A DNA stretch of 64,000 nucleotides from an uncultured Flavobacteriales bacterium (GTDB lineage: Bacteria; Bacteroidota; Bacteroidia; Flavobacteriales; Crocinitomicaceae). Positions 1-9,259 of this stretch are shown here, one piece after another (positions within the stretch are counted from its first letter, which is position 1; every line of letters starts with the position of its first letter). The notes beneath the pieces are model-generated. The model was given only the letters and a program-made list of their open reading frames with translations, had not been told where the DNA came from and did no database searches. The stretch spans positions 1 to 64,000 of the forward strand of contig CAMLHZ010000002.1 in assembly GCA_946480085.1 (NCBI GenBank), given 5' to 3'. The position numbers were made by a program, and so were the translations under genes.

Positions 1-476
1 CATGGCATACGATATTTCAAGGATTGTTCTTTGTGGGTGATTTCAATAAGCATTTTGAAGGTGAAACCATCGTTGATCAGGACAAAATGGAGAAAGCGCT
101 TGGAAAGCTCGGACGTAAATTCCAATCCTGGAACTCGGATAGAAAGGGAGAATTGATCCGGATGGATGATCCAGCCTTCGAAAAACAATTCGCCATCTAT
201 TCTACTGACGAACAAGAATGCAGATACATTCTTTCCCCTTCCTTGATGCAAAGAATTCTGGAATTGAATGAGAAAACGAACAGCGCAATTTGCCTTTCGT
301 TTAAAAATAGTAACGTGTACATCGCTTATACATTTACAAAAAACTTGTTCGAGCCACGAATCTTCAGTCCCTGTTTGAAAACAGAAGATGTACAACTTTT
401 GATGAATCTTATTGAGTTGATGTCAGGTGTTGTAGAAGATTTGAACCTGAATACAAGAATTTGGACAAAGGAATAG
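1..476 (+). CDS. DUF3137 family protein, C-terminal part (5' end outside window)
   Basis: The reading frame is open from the left edge of the window, so the gene begins upstream; the first internal TTG at 24 is not a credible start. The visible C-terminal 158 or so residues contain the F-G-L-F-F-V-G-D-F-N-K-H-F-E-G stretch followed by T-I-V-x-x-D, which I associate with the DUF3137 (galanin-like) family of Bacteroidota and Proteobacteria. Its function is unknown. Full-length members normally carry an N-terminal membrane hairpin, which would lie outside the window. No catalytic residues can be named. It ends in TAG, and the next gene has its own promoter motif about 80 bases downstream, so the two need not be co-transcribed. 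Confidence 0.72.
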   Translation, partial: WHTIFQGLFFVGDFNKHFEGETIVDQDKMEKALGKLGRKFQSWNSDRKGELIRMDDPAFEKQFAIYSTDEQECRYILSPSLMQRILELNEKTNSAICLSFKNSNVYIAYTFTKNLFEPRIFSPCLKTEDVQLLMNLIELMSGVVEDLNLNTRIWTKE

Positions 477-555
477 TGAAACGATTTAGTAGAAAAATGG
501 TGCTAAAAAAAAGCTTTACTAACGTTCGCTTTATATCAAAAGCTTCGCTTTTTCT

Positions 556-563
556 TATCTTTG
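556..563 (+). promoter_or_regulatory. -7 promoter element (TATCTTTG) for phosphohexomutase gene
   Basis: The sequence matches the Bacteroidota primary-sigma -7 consensus TAnnTTTG exactly. Transcription would start a few bases after 563. The TTG at 561 would then lie inside the promoter, so the GTG at 582 is preferred as the start codon. No clear TTG -33 box is seen at the usual spacing. Confidence 0.6.
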
Positions 564-581
564 GCTCTCAAAATTGAAATT

Positions 582-1988
582 GTGGCTACAAAAATTAAGT
601 TTGGTACAGATGGCTGGAGAGCAATCATTGCAGAGGAATTTACAGTAGAAAATGTTGCGCGTGTTGCTTATGCAACTGCTAAATGGCTTAAAACATCTGG
701 GTTAGAGCAACAAGTTGCACTTGGTCACGATTGTCGTTTTGCCGGTGAATGGTTTGCTGATACAGTTGCAAAAGTGTTGTTGCACGAAGGAATTCGAGTG
801 AAAATGTCGAAAGGTTTCGTATCAACTCCAATGATTTCCTTAGCGGCATTTCAAATGAATTGTGGTTTGGGAGTCATTCTTACCGCAAGTCATAATCCTC
901 CTTCTTATAACGGATTTAAATTGAAAGCCCATTACGGTGGACCTTTAACTCCAGACAAAGTTCAGGAGATTGAAGATATTATTCCAGATACAGTTCCTTT
1001 TGACTATGCGAAAGTGGATATTTCAACTTTTGAAGGTTCACTTTTGGAATACGTCGATTTCGAAACACGCTATGTGAAGCATGTTGAAGCCAATTTTGAT
1101 TTGGAAGCTATTCGCAATTCAGGCTTGAATTTGATTTATGATGCAATGTACGGGGCTGGACAAAATGTGATTCGAAGAATTTTACCGAATGTTGAGTTAT
1201 TGCATTGTGATCACAATCCTACGTTCAGAGGTCAAGCACCAGAGCCGATTCAAAAGAATTTGGTGGAATTGGAAGAACTGATCAAAGCAAAAGGAAATGT
1301 CCATTGCGCGTTGGCAACAGATGGTGATGCCGATAGAATTGGATTATACAACGGAAAAGGAGAGTTTGTAGATTCTCACCACATTATTTTGTTGTTGATG
1401 CATTACCTGGTGAAATACAAACACATGACCGGAAAAGTTGTTACAGCTTTTAGTACAACACCGCGTGTTGCTGTTATGGCGAAACATTACGGACTGGATG
1501 CAGAAGTGGTGAAAATCGGATTCAAGTACATTGCTGGAATTATGGTTGAAGAAGATGTATTGATCGGTGGAGAAGAATCTGGTGGAATTGCCGTTAAAGG
1601 ACATATTCCTGAACGCGATGGAATTTGGATGGGATTGATCATCTGGGAATTCATGGCGAAATCAGGTAAAACACTTGATCAATTGATTGATGAAGTTTAC
1701 GCTATCGTTGGCGGATTCAAATTCGAACGAAACGATTTACATATCACAGAAGAATTGAAACAAAAGATTGTAGCGAATTGTACCAACAACGCATACAAAT
1801 CATTTGGAAAATACAATGTTCAGGAAGTTGGAACCATTGACGGTTGGAAATTCTTCTTTGATGAAAACCGTTGGTTGATGATTCGTGCATCCGGAACAGA
1901 GCCTGTTTTAAGAACGTATGCTGAAGCTCCAACTTTGGAAGAAGTAAGAGAGATTTTGAAAGTTACGGAAGAAACAATTTGTAACTAG
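582..1988 (+). CDS. Phosphoglucomutase/phosphomannomutase family protein
   Basis: A cytoplasmic alpha-D-phosphohexomutase that interconverts hexose 1- and 6-phosphates through a phosphoserine intermediate; it may feed nucleotide-sugar synthesis. All four family motifs are visible. These are K-F-G-T-D-G-W-R-A near the N-terminus, the active-serine loop T-A-S-H-N-P about 100 residues in, the metal-binding D-G-D-A-D-R near 250, and the sugar-binding G-E-E-S-G-G near 330. The phosphate-binding R-A-S-G-T-E-P lies near the C-terminus. Length (468 residues from GTG 582) is normal for bacterial members. A TTG at 561 would add seven residues but sits inside the -7 promoter motif. Substrate specificity (glucose, mannose or glucosamine) cannot be read from the sequence; the D-G-W-R-A start resembles PgcA-like phosphoglucomutases. 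Confidence 0.93.
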   Translation: MATKIKFGTDGWRAIIAEEFTVENVARVAYATAKWLKTSGLEQQVALGHDCRFAGEWFADTVAKVLLHEGIRVKMSKGFVSTPMISLAAFQMNCGLGVILTASHNPPSYNGFKLKAHYGGPLTPDKVQEIEDIIPDTVPFDYAKVDISTFEGSLLEYVDFETRYVKHVEANFDLEAIRNSGLNLIYDAMYGAGQNVIRRILPNVELLHCDHNPTFRGQAPEPIQKNLVELEELIKAKGNVHCALATDGDADRIGLYNGKGEFVDSHHIILLLMHYLVKYKHMTGKVVTAFSTTPRVAVMAKHYGLDAEVVKIGFKYIAGIMVEEDVLIGGEESGGIAVKGHIPERDGIWMGLIIWEFMAKSGKTLDQLIDEVYAIVGGFKFERNDLHITEELKQKIVANCTNNAYKSFGKYNVQEVGTIDGWKFFFDENRWLMIRASGTEPVLRTYAEAPTLEEVREILKVTEETICN

Positions 1989-1991
1989 TAT

Positions 1992-2021
1992 AAGGGCATC
2001 TCGGCTACGCTCGATGTCCTT
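1992..2021 (+). terminator. Hairpin after phosphohexomutase gene, likely terminator
   Basis: A 9-bp stem (AAGGGCATC with GATGTCCTT, one G-U pair) lies four bases after the stop codon and is followed by TTTATAG. The T-run is short, so termination is only probable. The loop carries the REP-like core described separately. Confidence 0.5.
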
Positions 2022-2076
2022 TATAGTATAGATTTCACTAAGCGCAGTCTTATGCGGTCGTCGAGCGGAGTCGAGA
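1999..2076. repeat. Two inverted copies of a REP-like 16-mer
   Basis: TCTCGGCTACGCTCGA (1999-2014, plus) and TCTCGACTCCGCTCGA (2061-2076, read on the minus strand) agree at 14 of 16 positions and face each other across 46 bases. They lie in the 285-base gap between two convergent genes. The motif resembles short GC-richer palindromic repeats that I recall as scattered in flavobacterial intergenic regions. Nothing else coding is seen in this gap. Confidence 0.55.
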
Positions 2077-2248
2077 CGAAAGTGAAAACGGACGCCACCA
2101 ACATGACCTCCGCTTTCGTTCTCTACTGGTAGCAGCAAATGTTTTGAGTGAGTAAAAGTGCAAGAATCTAGCACCCTCTTATCATTTTTTACTCTCCTGC
2201 TCACTCCTTAATATTATTCTCTCCTGTTACTGAGCTTCGGTTATCGAG

Positions 2249-2262
2249 TCCGCCGCGGCGGA
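2249..2262. repeat. Perfect 14-bp GC palindrome TCCGCCGCGGCGGA
   Basis: A fully self-complementary 14-mer made almost only of G and C in an AT-rich background. It lies just downstream of the stop of the minus-strand gene ending at 2274. It may act as a transcript 3' end or as a REP unit; there is no T-run on either side. Confidence 0.5.
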
Positions 2263-2273
2263 AGATATCGAAG

Positions 2274-3527
2274 TTATCCTTTTCCACGACCTTTTCCGCC
2301 TTTCTGCTCTCGTTGTTGGTTTCCACCTCCACGATTTTCATTCGGCATTGATCGCTGTGAATATTGAATATTTCTTTCCTGACGCTGCGCATTTGGATTG
2401 TTTGCAGGTCGAGATCCTCTCTGTTGCGGAGCTTCTCTGCTTTGCTGTGGAGCATTGTTGTTCGGCTGCTGCATATTTCGCTCTTTGTTACCTCCCGGTT
2501 TCTGAAAACCACCGTTTCCATTATTTGGTTGCTCATTTTTAGGCTCAGAGAATCCCTTTTTTCCACCACCTTTACCGTTTCCGCCATTACCTTTTGGATT
2601 AGAAGGATGACTAAGTGGACGTCCATTGTTCATCGGTTCAGCCTTTTTACCTTTGCTATTTCCTTGAGGAATGGTTCCAAACGGTCTGTTATCGTTTCCT
2701 TTTTTATTTTGACCAGCATTTTTACCGTGAGGAATGGTCCCAAAAGGAGCAGGATGATTCCCGTTTCCATTAGATTTTCCTTTCTGTGGTCTTCCTAAGC
2801 CACCGAATCCAGGTCCTCCATTATTGTTGTGATGCGGTTTTCCACCATATCCTGGATATCCGTGTCCATGATGTGGATGGTGCGGTCCGTTGTAAGCGTA
2901 ATACGGTCTGTGTTTGTAATGACCATATGCATGCCCATTACCGTGATGCTCACGAGGGTATTTATCGCGGTGACAATAATAGTTCGGATTATAGTAAACA
3001 ATATGTCGTGGCGGTCTGCTATGATAAAACGTATACGGTGTAATCGTAAAGTCATATCTACGTGGCATACGGAATACATAGAATGTTGTACTCGGCGCAA
3101 CTAAATAGATCAAACGGTATTTGTGTCTGTGCTCGTGATTGAAATAATAAGGATAATACGTATCCTCATATACATCAACGTGTGGTAAGACATTGATATT
3201 GATATTCAGTAACAAGCGAGGCGGTGTAAGTTGCCTTACCCAAACACCTCTTTCATAAACAACATATGTACCCACATATGGATCATAGTAGAAATTTTGT
3301 TTTGGATAATACACGTAATGGTGATGGTGGTACCCGAAACTAGGCCCGAAGTACTTTGGCTTTGCTGAAGCAGCTAAACCAATTACAAGAAAAAGAACTA
3401 GAATTAATCCGTTTCTTACAGCTAAGGTTAAAGATTGCAATCCATCAATATTTACGCATATTGACTGATAAGCTGTTGCTAACTGTCCTTTTTCTATAGT
3501 CAAACTATATTTTTTTTGCGTTTTCAT
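2274..3527 (-). CDS. Low-complexity His/Gly/Asn/Pro-rich exported protein
   Basis: I do not recognise a function. From the ATG at 3527 the product is 417 residues. A basic N-terminus is followed by a hydrophobic segment around residues 39-56 (L-I-L-V-L-F-L-V-I-G-L-A-A-S-A), which could be a late signal peptide or anchor. A Tyr/His-rich block with HHHH and the pattern Y-Y-x-P-x-x-N-x-Y-Y-D-P then follows. The C-terminal half is almost entirely Gly, Asn, Pro, Gln, Lys and Arg. Such composition suggests a disordered, possibly metal- or polyanion-binding, envelope protein, which is inference. The frame is open 42 codons further upstream, but that part lacks sensible start context. Convergent with the phosphohexomutase gene. 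Confidence 0.72.
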   Translation of the reverse strand: MKTQKKYSLTIEKGQLATAYQSICVNIDGLQSLTLAVRNGLILVLFLVIGLAASAKPKYFGPSFGYHHHHYVYYPKQNFYYDPYVGTYVVYERGVWVRQLTPPRLLLNININVLPHVDVYEDTYYPYYFNHEHRHKYRLIYLVAPSTTFYVFRMPRRYDFTITPYTFYHSRPPRHIVYYNPNYYCHRDKYPREHHGNGHAYGHYKHRPYYAYNGPHHPHHGHGYPGYGGKPHHNNNGGPGFGGLGRPQKGKSNGNGNHPAPFGTIPHGKNAGQNKKGNDNRPFGTIPQGNSKGKKAEPMNNGRPLSHPSNPKGNGGNGKGGGKKGFSEPKNEQPNNGNGGFQKPGGNKERNMQQPNNNAPQQSREAPQQRGSRPANNPNAQRQERNIQYSQRSMPNENRGGGNQQREQKGGKGRGKG

Positions 3528-3767
3528 GATTTCTATTTTTTTTGTTGGAATCATAGGTTCAAAGAAAATGCCAACAAAACTGTAAAAAATGTAAATCCAC
3601 CGCTTTGTCCTGTAGACAGAGGGATAGGGAAGATGCGTAATTTGATAACTCAAAGTTCCATTTTATAAGGATTTTTTCATTTTGAAATTGCCCTATTCAT
3701 TTTGGAAATAAATAACTTCGTTCTTAAACAGGTATTCTTTTTAAATTCGTAACTCAAAACAAATGCA

Positions 3768-4841
3768 ATGGCAGGATCTACATTCGGAACCCTATTCAAA
3801 CTAAGTACTTTTGGAGAATCACACGGCATAGCTCTTGGTGGAGTGATAGATGGTTTTCCTGCTGGTTTTTTGGTAGATATGGATCAGATTCAGCACGAAT
3901 TGGATCGACGTAAACCTGGCCAGTCTGCAATTGTTACCCAACGAAAAGAAGGCGATAAAGTAGAATTTTTGTCAGGAATTTATGATGGAAAAACAACTGG
4001 AACTTCCATTGGTTTTATCATTAGAAACGAACAACAGCGCTCACAAGATTACGATAGATTGAAAGAAGTTTTTCGTCCTTCACACGCCGATTTTACGTAT
4101 TCTGAAAAATATGGAATTCGTGATCCTAGGGGAGGAGGAAGAACAAGTGCGCGTGAAACGGTTTGTAGAGTTGTTGCCGGAGCTTTGGCAAAGCAAATCC
4201 TAAAGCAAAAAGGAATTGAGATTGATGCTTTTGTAGATCAGGTTGGCGCAATTCGCTGGTCTGGAGAATGGAATAAAAGCCTTAGAGAGGTTCGTGAAGC
4301 AAATCCTGTGCGTGTTCCTGATACAAGCATGGCTCAAGTGATGGAAGATGAAATTCGTTCAGTTCGAAAAGATGGTGACACCATTGGTGGCTGTGTTCGC
4401 TGTGTGATTACAGGTGTTCCTTCCGGATTGGGTGAGCCTGTTTTCGATAAGTTGCATGCTGAATTAGGAAAAGCAATGCTTTCGATCAATGCCGTGAAAG
4501 CATTTTCTATCGGTTCCGGATTTGATGGCGTAAGCTTAAGAGGTTCTGAACACAACGATATCTTCAACGCTGATAAAACAACAAAAACCAATAATTCAGG
4601 TGGAATTCAAGGCGGAATTTCTAACGGAATGCCCATTGATTTCAGAGTTGCTTTTAAACCGGTTGCAACCATTATGATTGATCAGGAAACGATTGATAAA
4701 GATGGAAATGTGGTTGAGTTTAAAGGTGAAGGCCGTCATGATCCATGTGTTGTTCCCAGAGCAGTTCCAATCGTTGAAGCTATGGCTGCAATGGTCATTC
4801 TGGATTATTATCTGATTCATGCAAGTCGTAAAGATTTTTGA
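3768..4841 (+). CDS. aroC: Chorismate synthase
   Basis: Catalyses the last step of the shikimate pathway, converting EPSP to chorismate with reduced FMN as cofactor, in the cytoplasm. Diagnostic motifs are all present: G-E-S-H-G near residue 18, R-S-Q-D-Y-D near 90, and the long signature R-P-S-H-A-D-F-T-Y...[12 protein letters not shown] near 105-128. Also present are [10 protein letters not shown] near 280 and [12 protein letters not shown] near 325. The 357-residue length is normal. The ATG at 3768 puts the family N-terminus (A-G-S-T-F-G) directly after Met. It overlaps the next gene by 23 bases, so the two are probably one transcript although functionally unrelated. Confidence 0.97.
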   Translation: MAGSTFGTLFKLSTFGESHGIALGGVIDGFPAGFLVDMDQIQHELDRRKPGQSAIVTQRKEGDKVEFLSGIYDGKTTGTSIGFIIRNEQQRSQDYDRLKEVFRPSHADFTYSEKYGIRDPRGGGRTSARETVCRVVAGALAKQILKQKGIEIDAFVDQVGAIRWSGEWNKSLREVREANPVRVPDTSMAQVMEDEIRSVRKDGDTIGGCVRCVITGVPSGLGEPVFDKLHAELGKAMLSINAVKAFSIGSGFDGVSLRGSEHNDIFNADKTTKTNNSGGIQGGISNGMPIDFRVAFKPVATIMIDQETIDKDGNVVEFKGEGRHDPCVVPRAVPIVEAMAAMVILDYYLIHASRKDF

Positions 4842-6636
4842 TAAAGTAGTCAAGTCAGTTGGATTTAAGATCATTTTCTTTGTCCTTGCCTTTGCCATTT
4901 TATTTTCCCGATCAGATAGAAACTTTGGTTGGACAAATGCAGATGCTGGATTTACGCATCCTATTGCATCTGATGGCTCGGGCTATTACGCTTATTTGCC
5001 GCAGTGGTTTACTTACCATACAAAACACTTCGAGTTTCGGGATTCCATATCGAATAAATACCCGAATGCGAGATTTGTTGATTTTGTTCAGCCGGTAAAT
5101 CGCGAAATTTCAACTAACTATTGCTACAACAAGTTTTATCCGGGAACTTCGATTTGCTTAACACCATTCTATTTCATAGCGCAAATTCATGCAAGTTGCA
5201 TTGATCAACCGAATGATGGTTATAGCTGGCCTTTTCTGTTTTGGGTGAATATTGGTATCATTTGTTTTAGTCTATTTGGTGGTTTGGGACTTTTTAAACT
5301 GCTCAGGCTATATAATGTTTCTCCTGCCATTTCGTATTTATTGGTTTCTGCAGCATTGTTCGGAACAAATATTTGCTATTACACAACGGTTGAGATTCCA
5401 TTTTCACATGTATTTTCTTTTGCATTAAACACCTGGGTTTTGGTTTATGCTAAACGCTGGTCGGTTACCGGAAAGGCTAAGCATTTTTATTGGATGTGTA
5501 TCGCCTTCGGACTTGCGTTCTCCATTCGTCCAACCAACCTGTTTATTCTTTTTGCAATTCCTTTCTTCTTTCAATCAACGAAGAATTTTTTGTTTGTGTT
5601 GAAGGAATTGGTGCTCCAAAAACGAAAACAACTATTTATCGGTTTGTGCTGTATTATAGGTTTTGTATTGTTCATTTGTTGGAATGTTTACCTGCAAACT
5701 GGCGAATGGAAGCTTTCTACTTACACTACAGAATCGTTTACCAACTGGAAACATCCTTTTTTGTTTGAAGTACTGTTTAGCTACAAAAAAGGGCTTTTCA
5801 TTTACACCCCTGTTCTTATTTTGTTATTGCCTGGGTTGGTCTTTTGTTTTTTCAAGGAACGCAGATTGTTTTGGGGAGCTGCTTTAATTTTCGCTATTCT
5901 GACGTATAGTACAGGAGCTTGGTACATGTGGTGGTTTGGTGGAGGACTTGGAGCAAGATCTTATATAGATGTAATGTCTATTTTCTTTTTGGTTATCGGT
6001 ATATTTTTTCAGATTGCTGCTAGTTGGCTGAAACCCATTTTAGTGTGTTTTGTAGTCGTCAGTATGTGGTTTTATCAAGTCTTTGATTATCAAATGCGCT
6101 ACAACATCCTGCACTATGACACGATCTCAAAAGAAAATTTCTGGCGGGCGTTTTTACAAACCGATCATCGCTTCATGTGGTTCATGATCTTAGAATTCGA
6201 TGATGCGCCTGAGTCCAGAATGAATTTGAAGTCCAGATATTATCTTCGTGATGGACAGCAAAATTCAGTAAAGAACAATATACTTGAACTGAATAAAGAC
6301 GATAAGAACGATGATCCGCAATTGACACTTAAAACCAATCAACTGAACGTCGATAACGCACATGTTGGATTGGAGTTTCATACAGATATTCGTATTTATG
6401 ATCACTTTACTAGTCCTGTTTTGTATTTATCAGCCTATAGAAAAGGAAAAATGGTGGAAGAAAAATCAATTCAATTTGGAAGCAGAATTCCGGAACAAGA
6501 TGATTTTGCAAACATCCAACTTTTTCTGAACCTAAATGCTAAATGGAGTTCCATTGATTCCGTTGCCGTTAAGTTCGACCAGGGACTTGGAAATGTTGGT
6601 GTTAAAAATCAGTACGTACAATTTTATAAGTATTAA
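4819..6636 (+). CDS. Polytopic membrane protein, GT-C glycosyltransferase-like
   Basis: A 605-residue protein with roughly ten hydrophobic segments in its first 430 residues and a soluble C-terminal domain of about 170. After the first membrane segment comes [11 protein letters not shown], the acidic first-loop pattern typical of GT-C lipid-sugar glycosyltransferases; an R-P-T-N follows a later helix. Enzymes of this fold transfer sugars from polyprenyl phosphates on the periplasmic face of the membrane. The assignment rests on topology and the loop motif, so the substrate is unknown. The ATG lies inside the 3' end of aroC in another frame; no other start fits before the first membrane helix. 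Confidence 0.62.
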   Translation: MQVVKIFDKVVKSVGFKIIFFVLAFAILFSRSDRNFGWTNADAGFTHPIASDGSGYYAYLPQWFTYHTKHFEFRDSISNKYPNARFVDFVQPVNREISTNYCYNKFYPGTSICLTPFYFIAQIHASCIDQPNDGYSWPFLFWVNIGIICFSLFGGLGLFKLLRLYNVSPAISYLLVSAALFGTNICYYTTVEIPFSHVFSFALNTWVLVYAKRWSVTGKAKHFYWMCIAFGLAFSIRPTNLFILFAIPFFFQSTKNFLFVLKELVLQKRKQLFIGLCCIIGFVLFICWNVYLQTGEWKLSTYTTESFTNWKHPFLFEVLFSYKKGLFIYTPVLILLLPGLVFCFFKERRLFWGAALIFAILTYSTGAWYMWWFGGGLGARSYIDVMSIFFLVIGIFFQIAASWLKPILVCFVVVSMWFYQVFDYQMRYNILHYDTISKENFWRAFLQTDHRFMWFMILEFDDAPESRMNLKSRYYLRDGQQNSVKNNILELNKDDKNDDPQLTLKTNQLNVDNAHVGLEFHTDIRIYDHFTSPVLYLSAYRKGKMVEEKSIQFGSRIPEQDDFANIQLFLNLNAKWSSIDSVAVKFDQGLGNVGVKNQYVQFYKY

Positions 6637-6683
6637 GCTATCAAATTGCTTTTAGTGAATTAACTTTACAAACAAAAACAATC

Positions 6684-7157
6684 ATGATTCAACGCATTCA
6701 AACCGTATATTTCTTTGTTGCTTTAGTGCTAATTATTCTTCCACTTTTTGGCTTGTCACTTTATATCGTAAAAGCTGACGAATTGGGGGCTCTGAATTTT
6801 GAGATCAGTGCATTTTCTGTAAAATTGAATGGAGTGGATAAACAGCCAAGTTTACTTTGGATCTATTCCTTGATTCCAGCTTTGGGTGTTTTGTTGAGTA
6901 TTTTCCTCTTTAAGGATAGAAAAAAACAAGCATTGATGGCTAGAGTAAGTGCTGCATTGGTGGTTTTTGCAAGTGCCTGGATTTACTACACGGGAATTCA
7001 ATTTTTAAGCAATGAATCTGGAAATCTTCAAAATCATGGAGTGATACCACAAGTTGCTTACTACTGTTTTGTAGCATCTATTGTGTTTATTCTACTTGGA
7101 TTGAGAGGTGTAAACAAGGACAAAAAACTGATTGATTCATTGAATCGTTTACGCTAG
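6684..7157 (+). CDS. DUF4293 family small membrane protein
   Basis: Begins M-I-Q-R-I-Q-T-V-Y-F, the signature start of the DUF4293 family of Bacteroidota, and shows four hydrophobic segments over 157 residues (about 6-30, 60-78, 87-107 and 122-145). It is presumably an inner-membrane protein of unknown role. A short polar loop separates the first two helices. Its stop codon shares the palindromic tetramer CTAG (7154-7157) with the stop of the convergent gene on the other strand, leaving no intergenic space. Confidence 0.82.
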   Translation: MIQRIQTVYFFVALVLIILPLFGLSLYIVKADELGALNFEISAFSVKLNGVDKQPSLLWIYSLIPALGVLLSIFLFKDRKKQALMARVSAALVVFASAWIYYTGIQFLSNESGNLQNHGVIPQVAYYCFVASIVFILLGLRGVNKDKKLIDSLNRLR

Positions 7158-8086
7158 TTTTTGATTACTCGAACCGTTTCTTTAAAATTTCTTGCAGCAA
7201 TAACAACGAGGTAAGTTCCAACAGGAAGCTCGCTTAGGTCTATCTCTTTTCTGAAAATTTCCTCATCAATTTTGCCAGAATAAACGTCTTGATAATGTTT
7301 TCCATTCAAGTCGTAAACATCTATTTTGTAACGTGCTTTTTCCAGATTTCGGTATTCTATAGTTGTCATTCCTGAAGTTGGATTTGGAAATGCAAGAACA
7401 GAAAATGCTTCTGGATTCAATGCTGTTTCTACAATTACTGAATCAGAAACAGGATTTATCATTACTGAATCTACTTTAGTAGAATCGTTAAAATGAGTAT
7501 AGCTAGTAATCAATTGATTATTGTCGAACCAAGGTTGAAAATTGCTTGGAACATAAATAACACCACCCGACATCATAGGCCAACTGTTAACACTATGGCA
7601 GAAAGGCAAATAATCAAAATCCCAATTCCAGAGTACTGGAAGATTAAATTGAGGATACAATGGTTCTTTGCTCAAGCCTTTCCCCGCATCGCCGAGATCA
7701 ATTCCTTTTTCAAATGCCGAAACAATTTCGGTAGTGGCTTTCTGAAATTGAATGATATCCGTTTCCTGTTGCTTATCCTGACAACTGAAAAGCCCCAAAC
7801 CGAATACAACAAGTAAGGTCATGGCAAAGGCACTCTGAAATGATTTTTTAGAGCGAAATGTGCACGCCTCAAACTCTGCATTGATGGCTTCCATTTGTCC
7901 GGGAGCAAACCTTCCACAAATTTCCTTTCCCATATTTTGGTGCAGGATAGATTTGATCTCAGGAATGCTCTTGTTGTAGAAAGCGTAAGTGTCTGTTGAA
8001 CATTTCTCGCAAAAAGCACCACGTTCCGTAACCGTCATCTTTGAGAAGTCTTCGTTACATGGATTCGGGATGTTTAATTTCTGCAT
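7154..8086 (-). CDS. Cys4-domain protein with internal lipobox and T9SS type A C-terminal domain (paralog 1)
   Basis: From the ATG at 8086 the product is 310 residues. Residues 1-80 are soluble with four conserved cysteines: C10, the pair C26-x-x-C29 in G-A-F-C-E-K-C-S, and C57 in I-C-G-R-F. A hydrophobic helix at about 86-101 ends in the lipobox-like L-F-S-C (C102). The C-terminus (about 235-310) is a T9SS type A sorting domain: F-P-N-P-T-S-G, D-V-Y-D-L-N-G-K, L-P-V-G-T-Y-L-V. It aligns without gaps through residue 110 to the neighbouring gene, a tandem duplication. The N-terminal domain resembles the Cys-rich leader of some Bacteroidota TonB- or carboxypeptidase-regulatory proteins. An upstream in-frame TTG was rejected because the paralog aligns at Met 8086. 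Confidence 0.8.
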   Translation of the reverse strand: MQKLNIPNPCNEDFSKMTVTERGAFCEKCSTDTYAFYNKSIPEIKSILHQNMGKEICGRFAPGQMEAINAEFEACTFRSKKSFQSAFAMTLLVVFGLGLFSCQDKQQETDIIQFQKATTEIVSAFEKGIDLGDAGKGLSKEPLYPQFNLPVLWNWDFDYLPFCHSVNSWPMMSGGVIYVPSNFQPWFDNNQLITSYTHFNDSTKVDSVMINPVSDSVIVETALNPEAFSVLAFPNPTSGMTTIEYRNLEKARYKIDVYDLNGKHYQDVYSGKIDEEIFRKEIDLSELPVGTYLVVIAARNFKETVRVIKN

Positions 8087-8135
8087 GGTATTGTTCAACT
8101 ATAAACCAAACGTCAAAATTGACTAATTCGTTGCC

Positions 8136-9035
8136 TTAGATCTTACTGACGCGAACCGTTTCCTTGTATTTTCTGGAAACAATTGTTACCAAATACATTC
8201 CGGTTGGTAAATCCGTCATATCATATTCCTGACGGAAAATCCCTCGTTCAATTTCGCCTTCATAAATACTCTGGATGAATTTTCCGTTTAAATCGTACAA
8301 GTCAATTTTGAAATCTCCTTTTTTGGGAGCCTTGATTTCCAATGTAGAAGTCGAACTTGTTGGGTTCGGGAATGTAAGACTGGAATACTCTTTAGGAATT
8401 ACATTTCCATTTTCATCGTATTCATCAGTAACTATTTTCTCTACATAATCAGAATAAATTTGTGTGTAAGAAATACCCCCAGCATAGCCACGGATAATTT
8501 CTGGTTCAATTAATTCTAACGGCTCTTGAACCACTTGTGGGTAATTGTAATCCAGAACACCTCCAATTTCGTATTCCCAATAATCTAGCATGATTTCAGG
8601 CACTATAGGTTCTGCCTGAATTGAATCTTCCGCAACAAATGCTGTTCCTACGTTCGTATTGATATTGTCTACAATATTTTTTGTTGTTTCCTGAAATGAG
8701 ATAATTTCAGTTTCCTGTTGTTGATCAGTACAACTAAAAAGCGTTAAACCAAAAACAGCAATTAGTGCAAACAAAAATCCGCTTTGAAATGATTTTGTAG
8801 AAGTAAATGTCCATTCTTCAAAATCCTTATTCAACTCTTCCAATTGTTTGCCTGTGAATCGTCCGCAAACTTCCTGACCCATATTCGCTTTCAGAATTCC
8901 TCTGATCTGGTCGTTGGTCTTATCTCTGAAATCGTATGTATCAATGGAACATTTTTCGCAAAAAGCACCACGTTCTGTTGGTGTCATCAAATGAAAGTTT
9001 TCGCTACATGGTTGTGGGATGTCGATATTTCTCAT
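8136..9035 (-). CDS. Cys4-domain protein with internal lipobox and T9SS type A C-terminal domain (paralog 2)
   Basis: A 299-residue tandem paralog of the preceding minus-strand gene, 49 bases upstream of it and probably first in a two-gene operon. C10, C26, C29 and C57 are at identical positions, as are the K-S-F-Q-S segment (81-85), the hydrophobic helix and the lipobox-like L-F-S-C (C102). The same Q-Q-E-T stretch follows. The middle region (about 110-225) has diverged completely and is acidic. The C-terminal T9SS domain shows F-P-N-P-T-S, D-L-Y-D-L-N-G-K and L-P-T-G-M-Y-L-V. There is no N-terminal signal peptide; export would have to use the internal segment. Function is unknown. The ATG at 9035 is the only plausible start. 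Confidence 0.82.
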   Translation of the reverse strand: MRNIDIPQPCSENFHLMTPTERGAFCEKCSIDTYDFRDKTNDQIRGILKANMGQEVCGRFTGKQLEELNKDFEEWTFTSTKSFQSGFLFALIAVFGLTLFSCTDQQQETEIISFQETTKNIVDNINTNVGTAFVAEDSIQAEPIVPEIMLDYWEYEIGGVLDYNYPQVVQEPLELIEPEIIRGYAGGISYTQIYSDYVEKIVTDEYDENGNVIPKEYSSLTFPNPTSSTSTLEIKAPKKGDFKIDLYDLNGKFIQSIYEGEIERGIFRQEYDMTDLPTGMYLVTIVSRKYKETVRVSKI

Positions 9036-9259
9036 AAGTCAGCAATTTTGTACTAGTAGGATGCGTAAACATTTTGTTTCCATAAAACTATATGGAATTT
9101 GTTTTCAAGGCATTACAGGTAAGTCAACAAATGGTTCACTTCAGTAAGCAAATTGACAAATCGTCTATGGAGAATAGTTTAGTTCAGTTATGATTGATGG
9201 TCGATTCCTCTTTTTTAAATCCGAAATGAGTAAATTTAGATCACTTAATAATTGCAATT

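Noticed and set aside
2201..3104. Several overlapping open frames on both strands within the low-complexity gene
   Set aside because: They are by-products of the biased Gly/Asn/His codons of the real minus-strand gene; none has a signal sequence, start context or recognisable motif.
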